Below are positions 9,156 through 17,309 of a stretch of 64,000 bases of DNA, piece after piece. The DNA comes from Propionibacteriaceae bacterium (lineage in GTDB: Bacteria > Actinomycetota > Actinomycetes > Propionibacteriales > Propionibacteriaceae), in the NCBI GenBank assembly GCA_031285845.1, contig JAITVK010000019.1, positions 1 to 64,000 on the forward strand, written 5' to 3'. The notes under the pieces were generated by a model. It was not told where the DNA came from, did no database searches, and saw nothing but the letters and a program-made list of their open reading frames with translations. Each line of letters opens with the position of its first letter. Position 1 is the first letter of the stretch. The position numbers were made by a program, and so were the translations under genes.

Positions 9156-10349
9156 GTGGCAAAGGCCAAGTTCGAGCGGACTAAGCCGCACTGCAATATC
9201 GGCACCATCGGGCACATCGACCACGGCAAGACCACGCTCACCGCGGCGATTACCAAGGTGCTTCACGACAAGTATCCTGAGTTGAACGCTGTCTCGGCGT
9301 TTGATCAGATCGACAAGGCGCCGGAAGAGCGTCAACGTGGTATTACCATTTCGATCGCTCACGTTGAGTACCAGACGGAAAAGCGTCACTATGCTCACGT
9401 GGACTGCCCCGGCCACGCTGATTATGTCAAGAACATGATCACCGGCGCCGCTCAGATGGATGGCGCTATTCTCGTGGTCGCCGCCACTGATGGCCCGATG
9501 CCCCAGACGCGCGAGCACGTTCTGCTGGCCCGCCAGGTTGGTGTTCCCGCGATGGTCGTCGCGCTGAACAAGTGCGACATGGTCGACGACGAGGAGCTCA
9601 TCGAACTGGTCGAGATGGAGGTCCGCGAGCTGCTGACGTCCCAGGAGTTCGATGGGGACAACTGCCCGGTCGTGCGCACCGCCGCTTTCCCGGCGATGAA
9701 CGGCGACGCCAAGTGGGCTGACACGGTTCTCGAGTTGATGAACGCTGTCGACGACTACATTCCGCAGCCGGAGCGCGACATCGACAAGCCCTTCCTGATG
9801 CCGATCGAGGATGTCTTCACGATCACCGGCCGTGGCACCGTGGTGACCGGTCGTATCGAGCGTGGCGTCATCAAGACCGGTGAGACGGTCGACATCATCG
9901 GTATCCGTCCGCAGAAGCAGTCCACCACCATCACTGGTGTGGAGATGTTCCGCAAGATCCTCGACGAGGGTCGCGCGGGTGAAAACGTCGGTCTGCTGTT
10001 GCGCGGCACCAAGAAGGAAGACGTGGAGCGTGGCATGGTCGTGGCCAAGCCCGGTTCCGTCACTCCTCACACCGAGTTCGAAGGCAACGTCTACGTGCTG
10101 ACGAAGGATGAGGGTGGGCGTCACAAGCCGTTCTTCTCCCACTACTCGCCGCAGTTCTATTTCCGCACCACCGACGTGACTGGCATGGTCCAGTTGCCTG
10201 AGGGTGTGGAGATGGTCATGCCTGGTGACACCACCGACATGGCGGTCGTGCTGAACAAGCCGATCGCGATGGAAGAGGGTCTGAAGTTCGCTATTCGTGA
10301 GGGCGGTCGTACCGTCGGCGCGGGTCGTGTGACCAAGATCAACAAGTAG
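9156..10349 (+). CDS. tuf: elongation factor Tu
   Basis: A 397-residue EF-Tu, which delivers aminoacyl-tRNA to the ribosomal A site. The motifs are G1 GHIDHGKTT, the effector region [11 protein letters not shown]3 DCPGHADY and G4 NKCD. Domain II holds [13 protein letters not shown] and domain III contains [19 protein letters not shown]. The C-terminus [15 protein letters not shown] is the family signature. The start is GTG at 9156, set by AAGGAG five bases upstream; the longer frame at 9129 lacks such a site. It is the last gene of the str operon and ends in a strong hairpin. Confidence 0.98.
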   Translation: MAKAKFERTKPHCNIGTIGHIDHGKTTLTAAITKVLHDKYPELNAVSAFDQIDKAPEERQRGITISIAHVEYQTEKRHYAHVDCPGHADYVKNMITGAAQMDGAILVVAATDGPMPQTREHVLLARQVGVPAMVVALNKCDMVDDEELIELVEMEVRELLTSQEFDGDNCPVVRTAAFPAMNGDAKWADTVLELMNAVDDYIPQPERDIDKPFLMPIEDVFTITGRGTVVTGRIERGVIKTGETVDIIGIRPQKQSTTITGVEMFRKILDEGRAGENVGLLLRGTKKEDVERGMVVAKPGSVTPHTEFEGNVYVLTKDEGGRHKPFFSHYSPQFYFRTTDVTGMVQLPEGVEMVMPGDTTDMAVVLNKPIAMEEGLKFAIREGGRTVGAGRVTKINK

Positions 10350-10365
10350 GCGATTTCGCTTCTTC

Positions 10366-10406
10366 GTGGGCCTCGTACCTTCATGGTACGGGGCCCACGG
10401 CTTTCT
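10366..10406 (+). terminator. rho-independent terminator of the str operon
   Basis: GTGGGCCTCGTACC (10366-10379) pairs with GGTACGGGGCCCAC (10385-10398) around a TTCAT loop: 14 bp with one G-U pair. GGCTTTCT follows. Confidence 0.8.
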
Positions 10407-10511
10407 CCCCGGGTCGAATTCGAGCCCGCGTCGGGCCTTGTGCGCATCACACTTCGGCTTTGTCGGCCCGATTCCAACCTGAGCGCCGTGTTGTTTGTCG
10501 TGGCGACCCGC

Positions 10512-10517
10512 TAGAGT
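10512..10517 (+). promoter_or_regulatory. -10 element TAGAGT of a leaderless promoter
   Basis: TAGAGT ends 6 nt before the ATG at 10524 and no ribosome binding site lies between. TTGTTT at 10491-10496 may serve as a weak -35. Confidence 0.5.
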
Positions 10518-10523
10518 TGGGGC

Positions 10524-11924
10524 ATGGAGATCTCCCACCGTCGGAACAAATGGTCGTTTGCGGTTGGCACTACGGGGCGGGACATGGTGTACACCCTGAT
10601 CAGCATGTACTTCATCTACTACTTGACTGAAGTGGTGCGAACGCCGAACGCCGTGCTGGCCTGGGTTTCCGCTCTGATCCTTACCGCCCGTCTGTTCGAC
10701 GCCTTCATGGACATCGTGATGGGATCGATCGTCGACAACACGAGGACGAAGTGGGGTCACTACAAACCCTGGATCCTCATCGGCATGATCGCATCGGCGG
10801 TGGTGACCGTCTTGCTGTTCTCCGAGATGACACTGAGCGGGGTGGCCTTCGTCGCCGTGTTCGCCCTGCTCTACCTGCTGTGGAGCCTCAGTTGGACCAC
10901 CAACGACATTCCATATTGGTCGTTGATGCCAGCTCTGACACTGGTCCAGACCGAGCGCGAGCAGATCGGTTCGCTGGCGAAGATCTTCGCCACCATCGGG
11001 CAGTTCGCCGTCGTCGGGACGATCATTCCGGTGACGAAGGCGCTCAGCGCCGCCGTCGGGCCAACGTGGGCCTGGTTCCTCTACGCCCTTGGGGTCGTCA
11101 CCATCATGGTGATCGGTCAAGTCGTGACCCTGGTGGGGACCAAGGTGCCGGAATTGGTGGTCGAGCAGGAGCGGGTCACGGTCTCAGAGATCTTGTCGGT
11201 GGTGGTCAAGAACGACCAGTTGCTGTGGGTCGCGATCGCGATGATCACCTTCATGACCGGCTACGTCACCACGACGACCTTCGGGACGTACTTCTTTAAG
11301 TATGCCTACCGAGATGAGAACATGTACACCCCGTTCGGCATCATCATGGGGGTGTCGATGCTGATCGGCTTCGCCATCTTCCCGCTGGCCCGGAAGCGTT
11401 TGAGTCGGCGTGCGCTGTACACGGTGGCCACGGGGCTGATCACGGCGGGGTACGTGGTGTTCTTCTTCGCTCCGATGAACCTCGCGGTGATCGGGCTCGC
11501 GGGGGTGTTGCTGTTCGTCGGCGACTCGTTCGTCACCGTGCTGATGCTGATGTTCATCTCCGATACGATCGACTACGGGCACTGGAAGCTGGGTCGACGC
11601 AACACCGCCATCACTTTCGCTTTGCAGCCGTTCATCAACAAGGTTGGAGCCGCCTTGGCGGCGCAGATCGTCGCCTTGACCCTGATCTGGTCGGGGATCA
11701 ACGGTGCGCAGGCGGTCGATGACGTCACCCCAAGCGGACTGACCATGATGAAGGTCATGATGCTGGTCTTCCCGATGGTGATGACGTTGATCGGCTACGG
11801 GTTGTATCGCTGGAAGTACGTCATCGACGAAGAGTTCCACGCGCGCATCCTGAGGGATCTGCGCTCCCGTGGTCAGCTGGTCGATCCGGAGGCGATCGAT
11901 GCCGAGACGGACACCCGGTCGTGA
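10524..11924 (+). CDS. GPH-family sugar:cation symporter (MelB-like)
   Basis: A 466-residue, 12-helix transporter of the glycoside-pentoside-hexuronide:cation symporter family. The diagnostic N-terminal half includes WSFAVGTTGRDMVYTLISM, then RLFDAFMDIVMGSIVDNTRTKWGHYKPWILIG. These hold the acidic helix-2 residues used for cation coupling and the conserved loop 2-3. A second signature is LLYLLWSLSWTTNDIPYWSL. The family imports melibiose, xylosides, glucuronides or similar sugars with sodium or protons. The next gene is a Gfo/Idh/MocA oxidoreductase, so sugar or sugar-derivative uptake and oxidation is a reasonable inference. The exact sugar cannot be told. Confidence 0.85.
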   Translation: MEISHRRNKWSFAVGTTGRDMVYTLISMYFIYYLTEVVRTPNAVLAWVSALILTARLFDAFMDIVMGSIVDNTRTKWGHYKPWILIGMIASAVVTVLLFSEMTLSGVAFVAVFALLYLLWSLSWTTNDIPYWSLMPALTLVQTEREQIGSLAKIFATIGQFAVVGTIIPVTKALSAAVGPTWAWFLYALGVVTIMVIGQVVTLVGTKVPELVVEQERVTVSEILSVVVKNDQLLWVAIAMITFMTGYVTTTTFGTYFFKYAYRDENMYTPFGIIMGVSMLIGFAIFPLARKRLSRRALYTVATGLITAGYVVFFFAPMNLAVIGLAGVLLFVGDSFVTVLMLMFISDTIDYGHWKLGRRNTAITFALQPFINKVGAALAAQIVALTLIWSGINGAQAVDDVTPSGLTMMKVMMLVFPMVMTLIGYGLYRWKYVIDEEFHARILRDLRSRGQLVDPEAIDAETDTRS

Positions 11925-11928
11925 TTTT

Positions 11929-11951
11929 CACCGCTCGATCGTCGAGCGGTG
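11929..11951. terminator. hairpin between the symporter and oxidoreductase genes
   Basis: CACCGCTCGA and TCGAGCGGTG form a perfect 10-bp stem around a TCG loop, right after the symporter stop codon. It is either a weak terminator or an operator ahead of the next gene, whose ribosome binding site follows 12 bp later. Confidence 0.45.
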
Positions 11952-11973
11952 CGTCAATCGATGAGGAGGAGCC

Positions 11974-13008
11974 ATGACAACAATGGCATTATCTGCGCCT
12001 TACGATCCGCGTGAGGCGCCGGCGATACGATGGGGGATTCTCGGCCCGGGCAGCATCGCTCGTCGGTTCGCCGCAGAGGTCACTGCCTTTACGGCCAGTC
12101 GGGTGGTCGCGGTCGGTTCGCGCGACGTCAGCCGAGCCCAGCAGTTCGTTGACCAGCATCTCAGCTTGCCCGACGGACCTCATGCCCACGCTCACGGGTC
12201 GTACGAGGCTCTGGTGGCTGATCCCGAGGTGGATGCGGTCTATGTGGCCAGTCCGCACAGTTTGCACGCTCGGCATGCGATTCTGGCGCTGGAGGCCGGC
12301 AAGCCGGTGTTGGTGGAGAAGGCGTTCGCGCTGAGCGCGGACCAAGCACGGTCGGTGTTCGAGGTCGCCCGGCGCCAGAACCTGTTCGCTATGGAGGCGA
12401 TGTGGAGTCGCTTCCTGCCGCAGTACACGGTGATGCGCGATCTGATCGAGTCTGGTGAGTTGGGCGAGGTGCATGCCATCGTCGCAACCCATGCCCAGTC
12501 GCTGAACCTCGACCCGGCCTGGCGGATGATGAATCCGTCGCTCGGTGGTGGGGCTCTGTTGGATCTGGGGATCTATCCGCTGTCGTTGATCCACTGGCTG
12601 TGGGGAACCCCGCAGTCGATCAGTGCGACAGGCGTCAAAACCAGCACTGGGGTCGACTTGCGTGAGAACATCACCTGTCAGTATGGTGATCGGCTGGCGG
12701 TGGCGTACACCGACATGGCGACCGCGGCGCGCAACGGGGTGCAGATTTTGGGAACCAAGGCCGATCTGGAGATCCCGCAGTGGTTCTACACTCCGCAGGA
12801 CATGGTCCTGACCCCTCGCGCCGGAACGCCTCGTCTGTTGGCCACCGGGGTCGACGGGGGCTTCCAGTACGAGGCCGCTGAAGTGGCGCGCTGCTTGGCC
12901 GAGGGTCGTACGCAGTCGCCATTCATGACCTGGGACGCGACCGTGGAAGTGTTGACCATGACAGACGAGGTTCGTCGTCAGATGGGCGTGGTCTATCCGC
13001 AGCAGTGA
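11974..13008 (+). CDS. Gfo/Idh/MocA-family NAD(P)-dependent oxidoreductase
   Basis: A 344-residue two-domain dehydrogenase. The N-terminal Rossmann fold has RWGILGPGSIARRFAAEV (a GxGxxA-type nucleotide loop) and DAVYVASPHSLHARHAILAL. It is followed by the catalytic EKAFAL block (the EKP-like motif, with Ala-Phe in place of Pro) and AMEAMWSRFLPQY. This pattern resembles trans-dihydrodiol or deoxyfluconojirimycin-type and glucose-fructose oxidoreductase-like members. The C-terminal domain contains GGGALLDLGIYPLSL. It should oxidise or reduce a sugar or sugar-like substrate. A strong AGGAGGAG precedes the ATG. Proximity to the GPH symporter suggests a shared sugar pathway. Confidence 0.88.
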   Translation: MTTMALSAPYDPREAPAIRWGILGPGSIARRFAAEVTAFTASRVVAVGSRDVSRAQQFVDQHLSLPDGPHAHAHGSYEALVADPEVDAVYVASPHSLHARHAILALEAGKPVLVEKAFALSADQARSVFEVARRQNLFAMEAMWSRFLPQYTVMRDLIESGELGEVHAIVATHAQSLNLDPAWRMMNPSLGGGALLDLGIYPLSLIHWLWGTPQSISATGVKTSTGVDLRENITCQYGDRLAVAYTDMATAARNGVQILGTKADLEIPQWFYTPQDMVLTPRAGTPRLLATGVDGGFQYEAAEVARCLAEGRTQSPFMTWDATVEVLTMTDEVRRQMGVVYPQQ

Positions 13009-13055
13009 GTTAGGCTGGGTCGAGCAGGGGCCGATTCATCGGCCATCGGGCTTGC

Positions 13056-13087
13056 GGGATGGGCCGTCATCCACGATGACCCATCCC
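13056..13087 (+). terminator. hairpin between the oxidoreductase and dcd
   Basis: GGGATGGG (13056-13063) pairs with CCCATCCC, and an inner TCAT/ATGA helix is separated by a 3-nt bulge. There is no T-run. It may end the upstream transcript. Confidence 0.4.
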
Positions 13088-13148
13088 AAGTCCGATCACG
13101 CGTGTGACAGGAACGTGCCGTGACACAGGTGAGAGAAGAGGCGGGCTG

Positions 13149-13763
13149 ATGCTGGCAGATCATGACATCGTCGCTGCGGTGGAACGCGGCGACATCGGGG
13201 TGGACCCGTGGGATCCGACGATGGTCCAGCCGGCCAGTGTCGATGTTCATCTCGATCGGTTCTTCCAGGTGTTCGATAATCATCGGTACGCCTGCATCGA
13301 TCCGGCCAGTGACCAGCCTGATCTGACTCATCGGGTCGAGATCGGCCATGACGAGCCTTTCATGCTGCATCCTGGGGCCTTCGTGTTGGGCTCGACCTAC
13401 GAGACTGTGCGGTTGTCGGGAGGGATCGCGGCCCGGGTGGAGGGCAAATCCTCGCTCGGTCGGCTCGGGCTGCTCACCCACGCGACGGCCGGTTTCATCG
13501 ATCCGGGGTTCGTCGGCCACATCACGCTGGAGTTGTCGAACGTCGCCACTTTGCCCATCACCTTGTGGCCGGGAATGAGGATTGGCCAGTTGTGCTTCTT
13601 CCAGATGTCGTCACTGGTGGCTCATCCGTACGGATCGGCCGGTGTCGGCTCGCACTATCAGGGTCAGCGTGGCCCAACGCCGTCGCGGGCTCACATCAAC
13701 TTTTCAACCGTCGACGTCGACGCGGATCCGACTGGCGGTCAGGCTGAACATCAAGGAGTATGA
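13149..13763 (+). CDS. dcd: dCTP deaminase (probably bifunctional DCD-DUT)
   Basis: A 204-residue enzyme of the dCTP deaminase/dUTPase superfamily that supplies dUMP or dUTP for thymidylate synthesis. Family motifs include [33 protein letters not shown] and [19 protein letters not shown] with [16 protein letters not shown]. The last block contains the catalytic glutamate (TLEL). The C-terminal [16 protein letters not shown] closes over the active site. Actinobacterial homologues carry out both deamination and dUTP hydrolysis, and the sequence fits that group; this is inference. A longer frame starts at 13104, but GAGAAGAGG places the start at 13149. It lies next to no other nucleotide gene. 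Confidence 0.93.
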   Translation: MLADHDIVAAVERGDIGVDPWDPTMVQPASVDVHLDRFFQVFDNHRYACIDPASDQPDLTHRVEIGHDEPFMLHPGAFVLGSTYETVRLSGGIAARVEGKSSLGRLGLLTHATAGFIDPGFVGHITLELSNVATLPITLWPGMRIGQLCFFQMSSLVAHPYGSAGVGSHYQGQRGPTPSRAHINFSTVDVDADPTGGQAEHQGV

Positions 13764-14069
13764 AGTCGGCTCGATATTCGCCGCGTCTCAGCTCCGCCTG
13801 GTGGTGTCGGCCACCTCGGGTGAGCCCGGTCGACGCTGAGCTCCTCGTGGGCCCGCAAGGGCGCGAAACTGGTGGTGTGGCGAATAGGGCGGTGTTGGTA
13901 TACTTTGCACTGTCAGGTTGCCGAGTGACAGTCGACAGCATCAACGACAGTGAAAGATGTTTGAGATGACAGGTGTGGAGTTGAGACTCTCGCGCTGAGT
14001 CCGTTCTGGGGCTGCAGCGCCGACCAGGTCGCGATGCCGCGACCATGAGCACTATCGCTGGAGCACACC
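13764..14069 (+). promoter_or_regulatory. promoter and structured leader of the ABC-F gene
   Basis: An extended -10, TGGTATACT (13896-13904), predicts a transcript of about 160 nt before the ABC-F start. The leader contains an inverted repeat ACTGTCA/TGACAGT (13909-13915 and 13926-13932) and a 13-codon ORF (13957-13998). Stem GCGCTG/CAGCGC (13992-13997 and 14015-14020) overlaps that ORF's end. A further hairpin GGTCGCG/CGCGACC sits at 14027-14044. Similar leaders control many antibiotic-resistance ABC-F genes by ribosome stalling; whether this one does is inference. The first 130 bp hold nothing I recognise. Confidence 0.5.
13957..13998 (+). CDS. candidate leader peptide upstream of the ABC-F gene
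   Basis: A short ORF encoding MFEMTGVELRLSR, with a second in-frame ATG at codon 4. It has only a weak GAAAG before it. Its stop codon falls inside a potential stem (13992-14020), so translation could alter folding of the leader. The peptide matches no leader I know. Support is its position between a good promoter and an ABC-F gene; chance occurrence is possible. Confidence 0.35.
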   Translation: MFEMTGVELRLSR

Positions 14070-15707
14070 ATGAATTCACCTATCATTTTTTCCCATGCCT
14101 GTTTCGACTGGCCGGATGGCAGCCTCGCGCTGAGCGACCTCACTGTGACATTCTCCACCGGCCGTACGGGCCTCGTGGGGGACAACGGCAGTGGGAAGAC
14201 CACGATCCTGCGTCTGATCGCTGGACAGTTGACGCCGACTCGGGGCCATATCGACGTCCACGGCGACATCGCCTATCTGCCGCAAATGGTCATCAGTCAA
14301 CCAGGATCGACGCTCGCCGACCTGCTGGGCGTGTCCCCCAAGCTGGCGGCCCTTCGTGCCATCGAAGCCGGTTCGGTGGACACCAAGCTGTTCGATCTGG
14401 TCGGCGACGACTGGAACATCCGTGAGCGGGCCACTCAAGTCCTTCACGAGTTGGGCGGGGTTGGCGGCGGCCTGGCTGATGCCGGTCTGGATCGCGAGGC
14501 GACCACGCTGTCCGGCGGGGAGGCCATGGTGGTCGCAGTGGCTGGCTGTCGTTTGCGGGACGCGCCCATCACCATGTTGGACGAACCGACGAACAACCTC
14601 GATCAAGTGTTGCGTCAAGCCGTGGTGGAGATGGTACGAACCTGGCCGGGCACAGTGCTGGTGGTCAGTCACGACCGAGATCTGTTGGAGTCGATGGATG
14701 CCATCGCGGAGGCGCGGGACCATCAGGTGACGATCTTCGGTGGGCCGTACTCTCAATTCGTCGAGGCTGTTTCCCGCGAGCAGGCGGCGGCCGTCCAAGC
14801 AGAGAAGACCGCCGAGCAAGCCCTGCGGGTGGCTCGTCACCAGCGGGTGGTGGCGTTCGAACGGACGGCCAAGAATCTGGCGCGCGGCAAGCAGAAGGCG
14901 ATCAAAGAGGGCATGGGCAAGGGTAGTCGCGACGCCATGCGGGGGATCGCCGAAGATGGCGCTGGCCGGACTCGTGGCGCGGTCGCCGCCAGGGTCGACC
15001 AGGCCGAGACCGAATTGACCCAGGCCGCTGGACGGGTCCGACAGTCAGATCGGATTCGGATCGACTTGCCCGATCCTGAGGTGCACGCGTCCAAGACTCT
15101 GGCCGAATTCCGGTGCGGAACCGACGGGCAGTTCATCTTGCGCGGGCCGGCGCGCGTGGCGCTGACCGGGCGAAACGGGGTCGGCAAGACCACGATGCTC
15201 GAACAGTTGATGTCCACCTTGGGTCGGTCTCAACCGTCGGGTGGTTGGGCTGGGCGGATCGGTCCGGTCATTGGGACTCTGATGACCGATCGGGTCGGGT
15301 ACTTGCCGCAGCGGTACGACCTGATCGACGATGCCGCGAATGCGATTCAGGTCATTTCTGAGGTCGCTCCGCAGGCGACGTCAAGTGAGATTCGCGCCCA
15401 ACTGGCACGATTGCTGATCCGGGGTGACACGGTGTTTCGCCCGGTGTCGACCTTGTCAGGTGGTGAACGGTTTCGTGTGGGGTTGGCGCGCCTGCTGTTG
15501 GGCACTCCGCCACCCCAACTGCTGATTCTCGACGAGCCGACCAACAACATCGATCTGACCAGCGTCGATCAATTGGTCGACGCGCTGGAATCGTACCGAG
15601 GGGCGATCCTGATCGTCAGCCATCACAGCGAGTTCCTGAGTCGGGTGGGAGTCACCACTGAACTGGAACTGACCGGTCATGGGTTGTCGGTCCACCCGCT
15701 GACCTGA
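14070..15707 (+). CDS. ABC-F ATPase (ribosome protection or translation factor type)
   Basis: A 545-residue protein with two ATP-binding cassettes and no membrane domain. Cassette 1 has Walker A GDNGSGKTT, a shortened signature LSGGEAMVVAVAG and Walker B ITMLDEPTNNLD. Cassette 2 has GRNGVGKTT, LSGGERFRVGLARLLL and LLILDEPTNNID. The linker, about residues 235-340, is long and basic (HQRVVAFERTAKNLARGKQKAIKEG), matching the P-site tRNA interaction motif region. ABC-F proteins act on stalled ribosomes or dislodge antibiotics. The subgroup looks like actinobacterial members that include resistance factors, but I cannot assign a drug. GGAG lies 6 nt before the ATG. A structured leader precedes the gene. 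Confidence 0.88.
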   Translation: MNSPIIFSHACFDWPDGSLALSDLTVTFSTGRTGLVGDNGSGKTTILRLIAGQLTPTRGHIDVHGDIAYLPQMVISQPGSTLADLLGVSPKLAALRAIEAGSVDTKLFDLVGDDWNIRERATQVLHELGGVGGGLADAGLDREATTLSGGEAMVVAVAGCRLRDAPITMLDEPTNNLDQVLRQAVVEMVRTWPGTVLVVSHDRDLLESMDAIAEARDHQVTIFGGPYSQFVEAVSREQAAAVQAEKTAEQALRVARHQRVVAFERTAKNLARGKQKAIKEGMGKGSRDAMRGIAEDGAGRTRGAVAARVDQAETELTQAAGRVRQSDRIRIDLPDPEVHASKTLAEFRCGTDGQFILRGPARVALTGRNGVGKTTMLEQLMSTLGRSQPSGGWAGRIGPVIGTLMTDRVGYLPQRYDLIDDAANAIQVISEVAPQATSSEIRAQLARLLIRGDTVFRPVSTLSGGERFRVGLARLLLGTPPPQLLILDEPTNNIDLTSVDQLVDALESYRGAILIVSHHSEFLSRVGVTTELELTGHGLSVHPLT

Positions 15708-15807
15708 CACGGGTTTCAGGTCGAGTCGGAGCCGCGACCAGTCGAGTGAAGTGAAGATCAGTTGAGACAGGCAGACAGTGCGACCGATCGAGTCGGGTCG
15801 GTTGGGG

Positions 15808-16200
15808 TCAGGTGTGACGGGGTTGGCTCGTGTCGGGTTCGCCTGGTTCTTGGGCGACCAGCGCGTCGCGGATCTGAGTCAGCAGGTCGACTTCGCTCGG
15901 CGCGGTGTCGTCGGTCTTCGGATGGTGGGACCGCCACAGGTTGATCGGCTTGACGATTAGGAAGTACACCACCAAGGCGACAAGCAAGAAGTTGATCACT
16001 GCGGTGATGAACGGACCGACCGCGACCCCGGCGATCGTGACTTGATCGAAGTTGGGCTTGCCGCCGACGATCGCCGAGATGGCGCTCATTATCAGGTTGG
16101 TGAACGCGGTCACGACAGCGGTGAAAGCAGCGCCCATGATGAACGCGACCGCCAACTCAAGCAGGTTTCCGCGCGTGATGAACTCTTTGAACCCTTTCAT
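15808..16200 (-). CDS. mscL: large-conductance mechanosensitive channel
   Basis: A 130-residue channel protein that opens under membrane tension to release solutes during hypo-osmotic shock. It starts with the amphipathic helix MKGFKEFITRGNLLELAVAF. TM1 carries the glycine-rich gate IMGAAFTAVVTAFTNLIM, and TM2 is FITAVINFLLVALVVYFLIVKPINL. The cytoplasmic C-terminal part has SEVDLLTQIRDALVAQ, the bundle helix. The longer open frame to 16524 is not needed, because the MKGF start at 16200 has GGAAAG upstream and matches the family N-terminus. Confidence 0.95.
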   Translation of the reverse strand: MKGFKEFITRGNLLELAVAFIMGAAFTAVVTAFTNLIMSAISAIVGGKPNFDQVTIAGVAVGPFITAVINFLLVALVVYFLIVKPINLWRSHHPKTDDTAPSEVDLLTQIRDALVAQEPGEPDTSQPRHT

Positions 16201-16417
16201 GATGAACAGCTTTCCGTGAGGGGAACGGGTTGACACAACCCACATTAGTCGCTTTGTGAGACAACGACGGGAACCTGGCGAGGTTGATCGCGGTGAGCGT
16301 CTCGAGGCCCGAGCCGGGTGCGGTCGCGGTAGCGGACCATCTCGCCGCCTGCTCGGGTCTAGCCATTCGGCGCGGGCTTGATTGCGGAGCACGGGCCGCA
16401 CGTTCGCCCGCTCGTGC

Positions 16418-17296
16418 CTAGTCGCCCGGTGCGGGTGTGGCCGCGGGGCTGCGTACCACCAGGTACATCGCGGCCAGGATCGACGCAGCGCCGATGGCGA
16501 ACAGCCAGGTGGGGCGCTCACCACCGAAACCGATGGCGAAGAATGTGGCCCACAGCGGCTCGGAACACATGATCACCGCGGCTTTGCTGGCCTCGAGGTG
16601 ACTTTGGGCCCAGGTTTGGAGCAGCAATGTCAACGCCCCACAGAACACCGCCAGGTAGACGACCCAGATCCAGGCCTCACCGGTGTCGGGCAACTGAATC
16701 CCGTCGGGGGCTGCGATGATGAACAGGATCACCGTCATCACGATCGATTGGGCCACGGTCAGCGGCAGAGCCTGCGAAGGTGTGGACCAGCGGCCCAAGA
16801 TGATGATGTGGATGGCGAACAACGCGGCCGAGATGATCGTCAACCCTTCACCGAGTCCGAGACCACCCGTCTCCGGTCTCAAGGTCAGCACACCGAGCCC
16901 GGCGGTGGCCAGTCCCACGGCGATCCAGACTCGCTGGTGAACCCGGATCTTGAAGATCAGCAGACCGAACACTGGGGTCAGAACGACGTACAATCCGGTG
17001 ACGAAGCCGGAGATCGACGCGGAGGTATGTTCCAGCCCAATGGTCTGTGTCAACTGGGCGACCGCCCACAACGTTCCCAGAACAGCCCCGCGCTTCATCG
17101 TGGTGCGAGTCAACTTGCCTCCGCGAATCACCAGCGCGGCGACCAAGACGACGGTGGAGATCAGGAAACGGACTGCCAGAAAGTCGGGGACCGCCAGATG
17201 GGTGACCAAACGTTTGGTTGAGAAGAACGTCGACCCCCACAAGACCGCCACCAACACCAAAGACCAGGGCGCAATCGCTCGTCCACTGATCTTCAT
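16418..17296 (-). CDS. EamA/DMT-superfamily transporter
   Basis: A 292-residue protein with ten predicted helices in two EamA repeats. The first repeat begins PWSLVLVAVLWGSTFFSTKRLV and includes DFLAVRFLISTVVLVAALVIRGG, the conserved arginine helix. The second ends with CSEPLWATFFAIGFGGERPTW, the classic C-terminal EamA motif. Members export amino acids, nucleosides or other small metabolites; the substrate here is unknown. The ATG has no ribosome binding site but a TAGACT -10 lies 7 nt upstream, overlapping the typA stop codon, so this gene likely makes its own leaderless mRNA. Confidence 0.85.
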   Translation of the reverse strand: MKISGRAIAPWSLVLVAVLWGSTFFSTKRLVTHLAVPDFLAVRFLISTVVLVAALVIRGGKLTRTTMKRGAVLGTLWAVAQLTQTIGLEHTSASISGFVTGLYVVLTPVFGLLIFKIRVHQRVWIAVGLATAGLGVLTLRPETGGLGLGEGLTIISAALFAIHIIILGRWSTPSQALPLTVAQSIVMTVILFIIAAPDGIQLPDTGEAWIWVVYLAVFCGALTLLLQTWAQSHLEASKAAVIMCSEPLWATFFAIGFGGERPTWLFAIGAASILAAMYLVVRSPAATPAPGD

Positions 17297-17303
17297 TTGG
17301 CCT

Positions 17304-17309
17304 AGTCTA
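17304..17309 (-). promoter_or_regulatory. -10 element TAGACT of a leaderless promoter inside the typA end
   Basis: TAGACT is 7 nt before the ATG of the EamA gene. It includes the TAG stop codon of typA (17307-17309), so one triplet serves both the end of one gene and the promoter of the next. Confidence 0.5.

Noticed and set aside
7206-11120. A 1304-codon open frame on the minus strand
   Set aside because: It is antisense to fusA, tuf and the GPH symporter and arises from their codon bias. Its translation is rich in His, Asp, Arg and Gly with no domain, and the sense genes are certain.
13760-13969. A 69-codon ORF in the ABC-F leader
   Set aside because: It lacks a ribosome binding site and crosses the promoter and the leader repeat. 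The composition is not protein-like.
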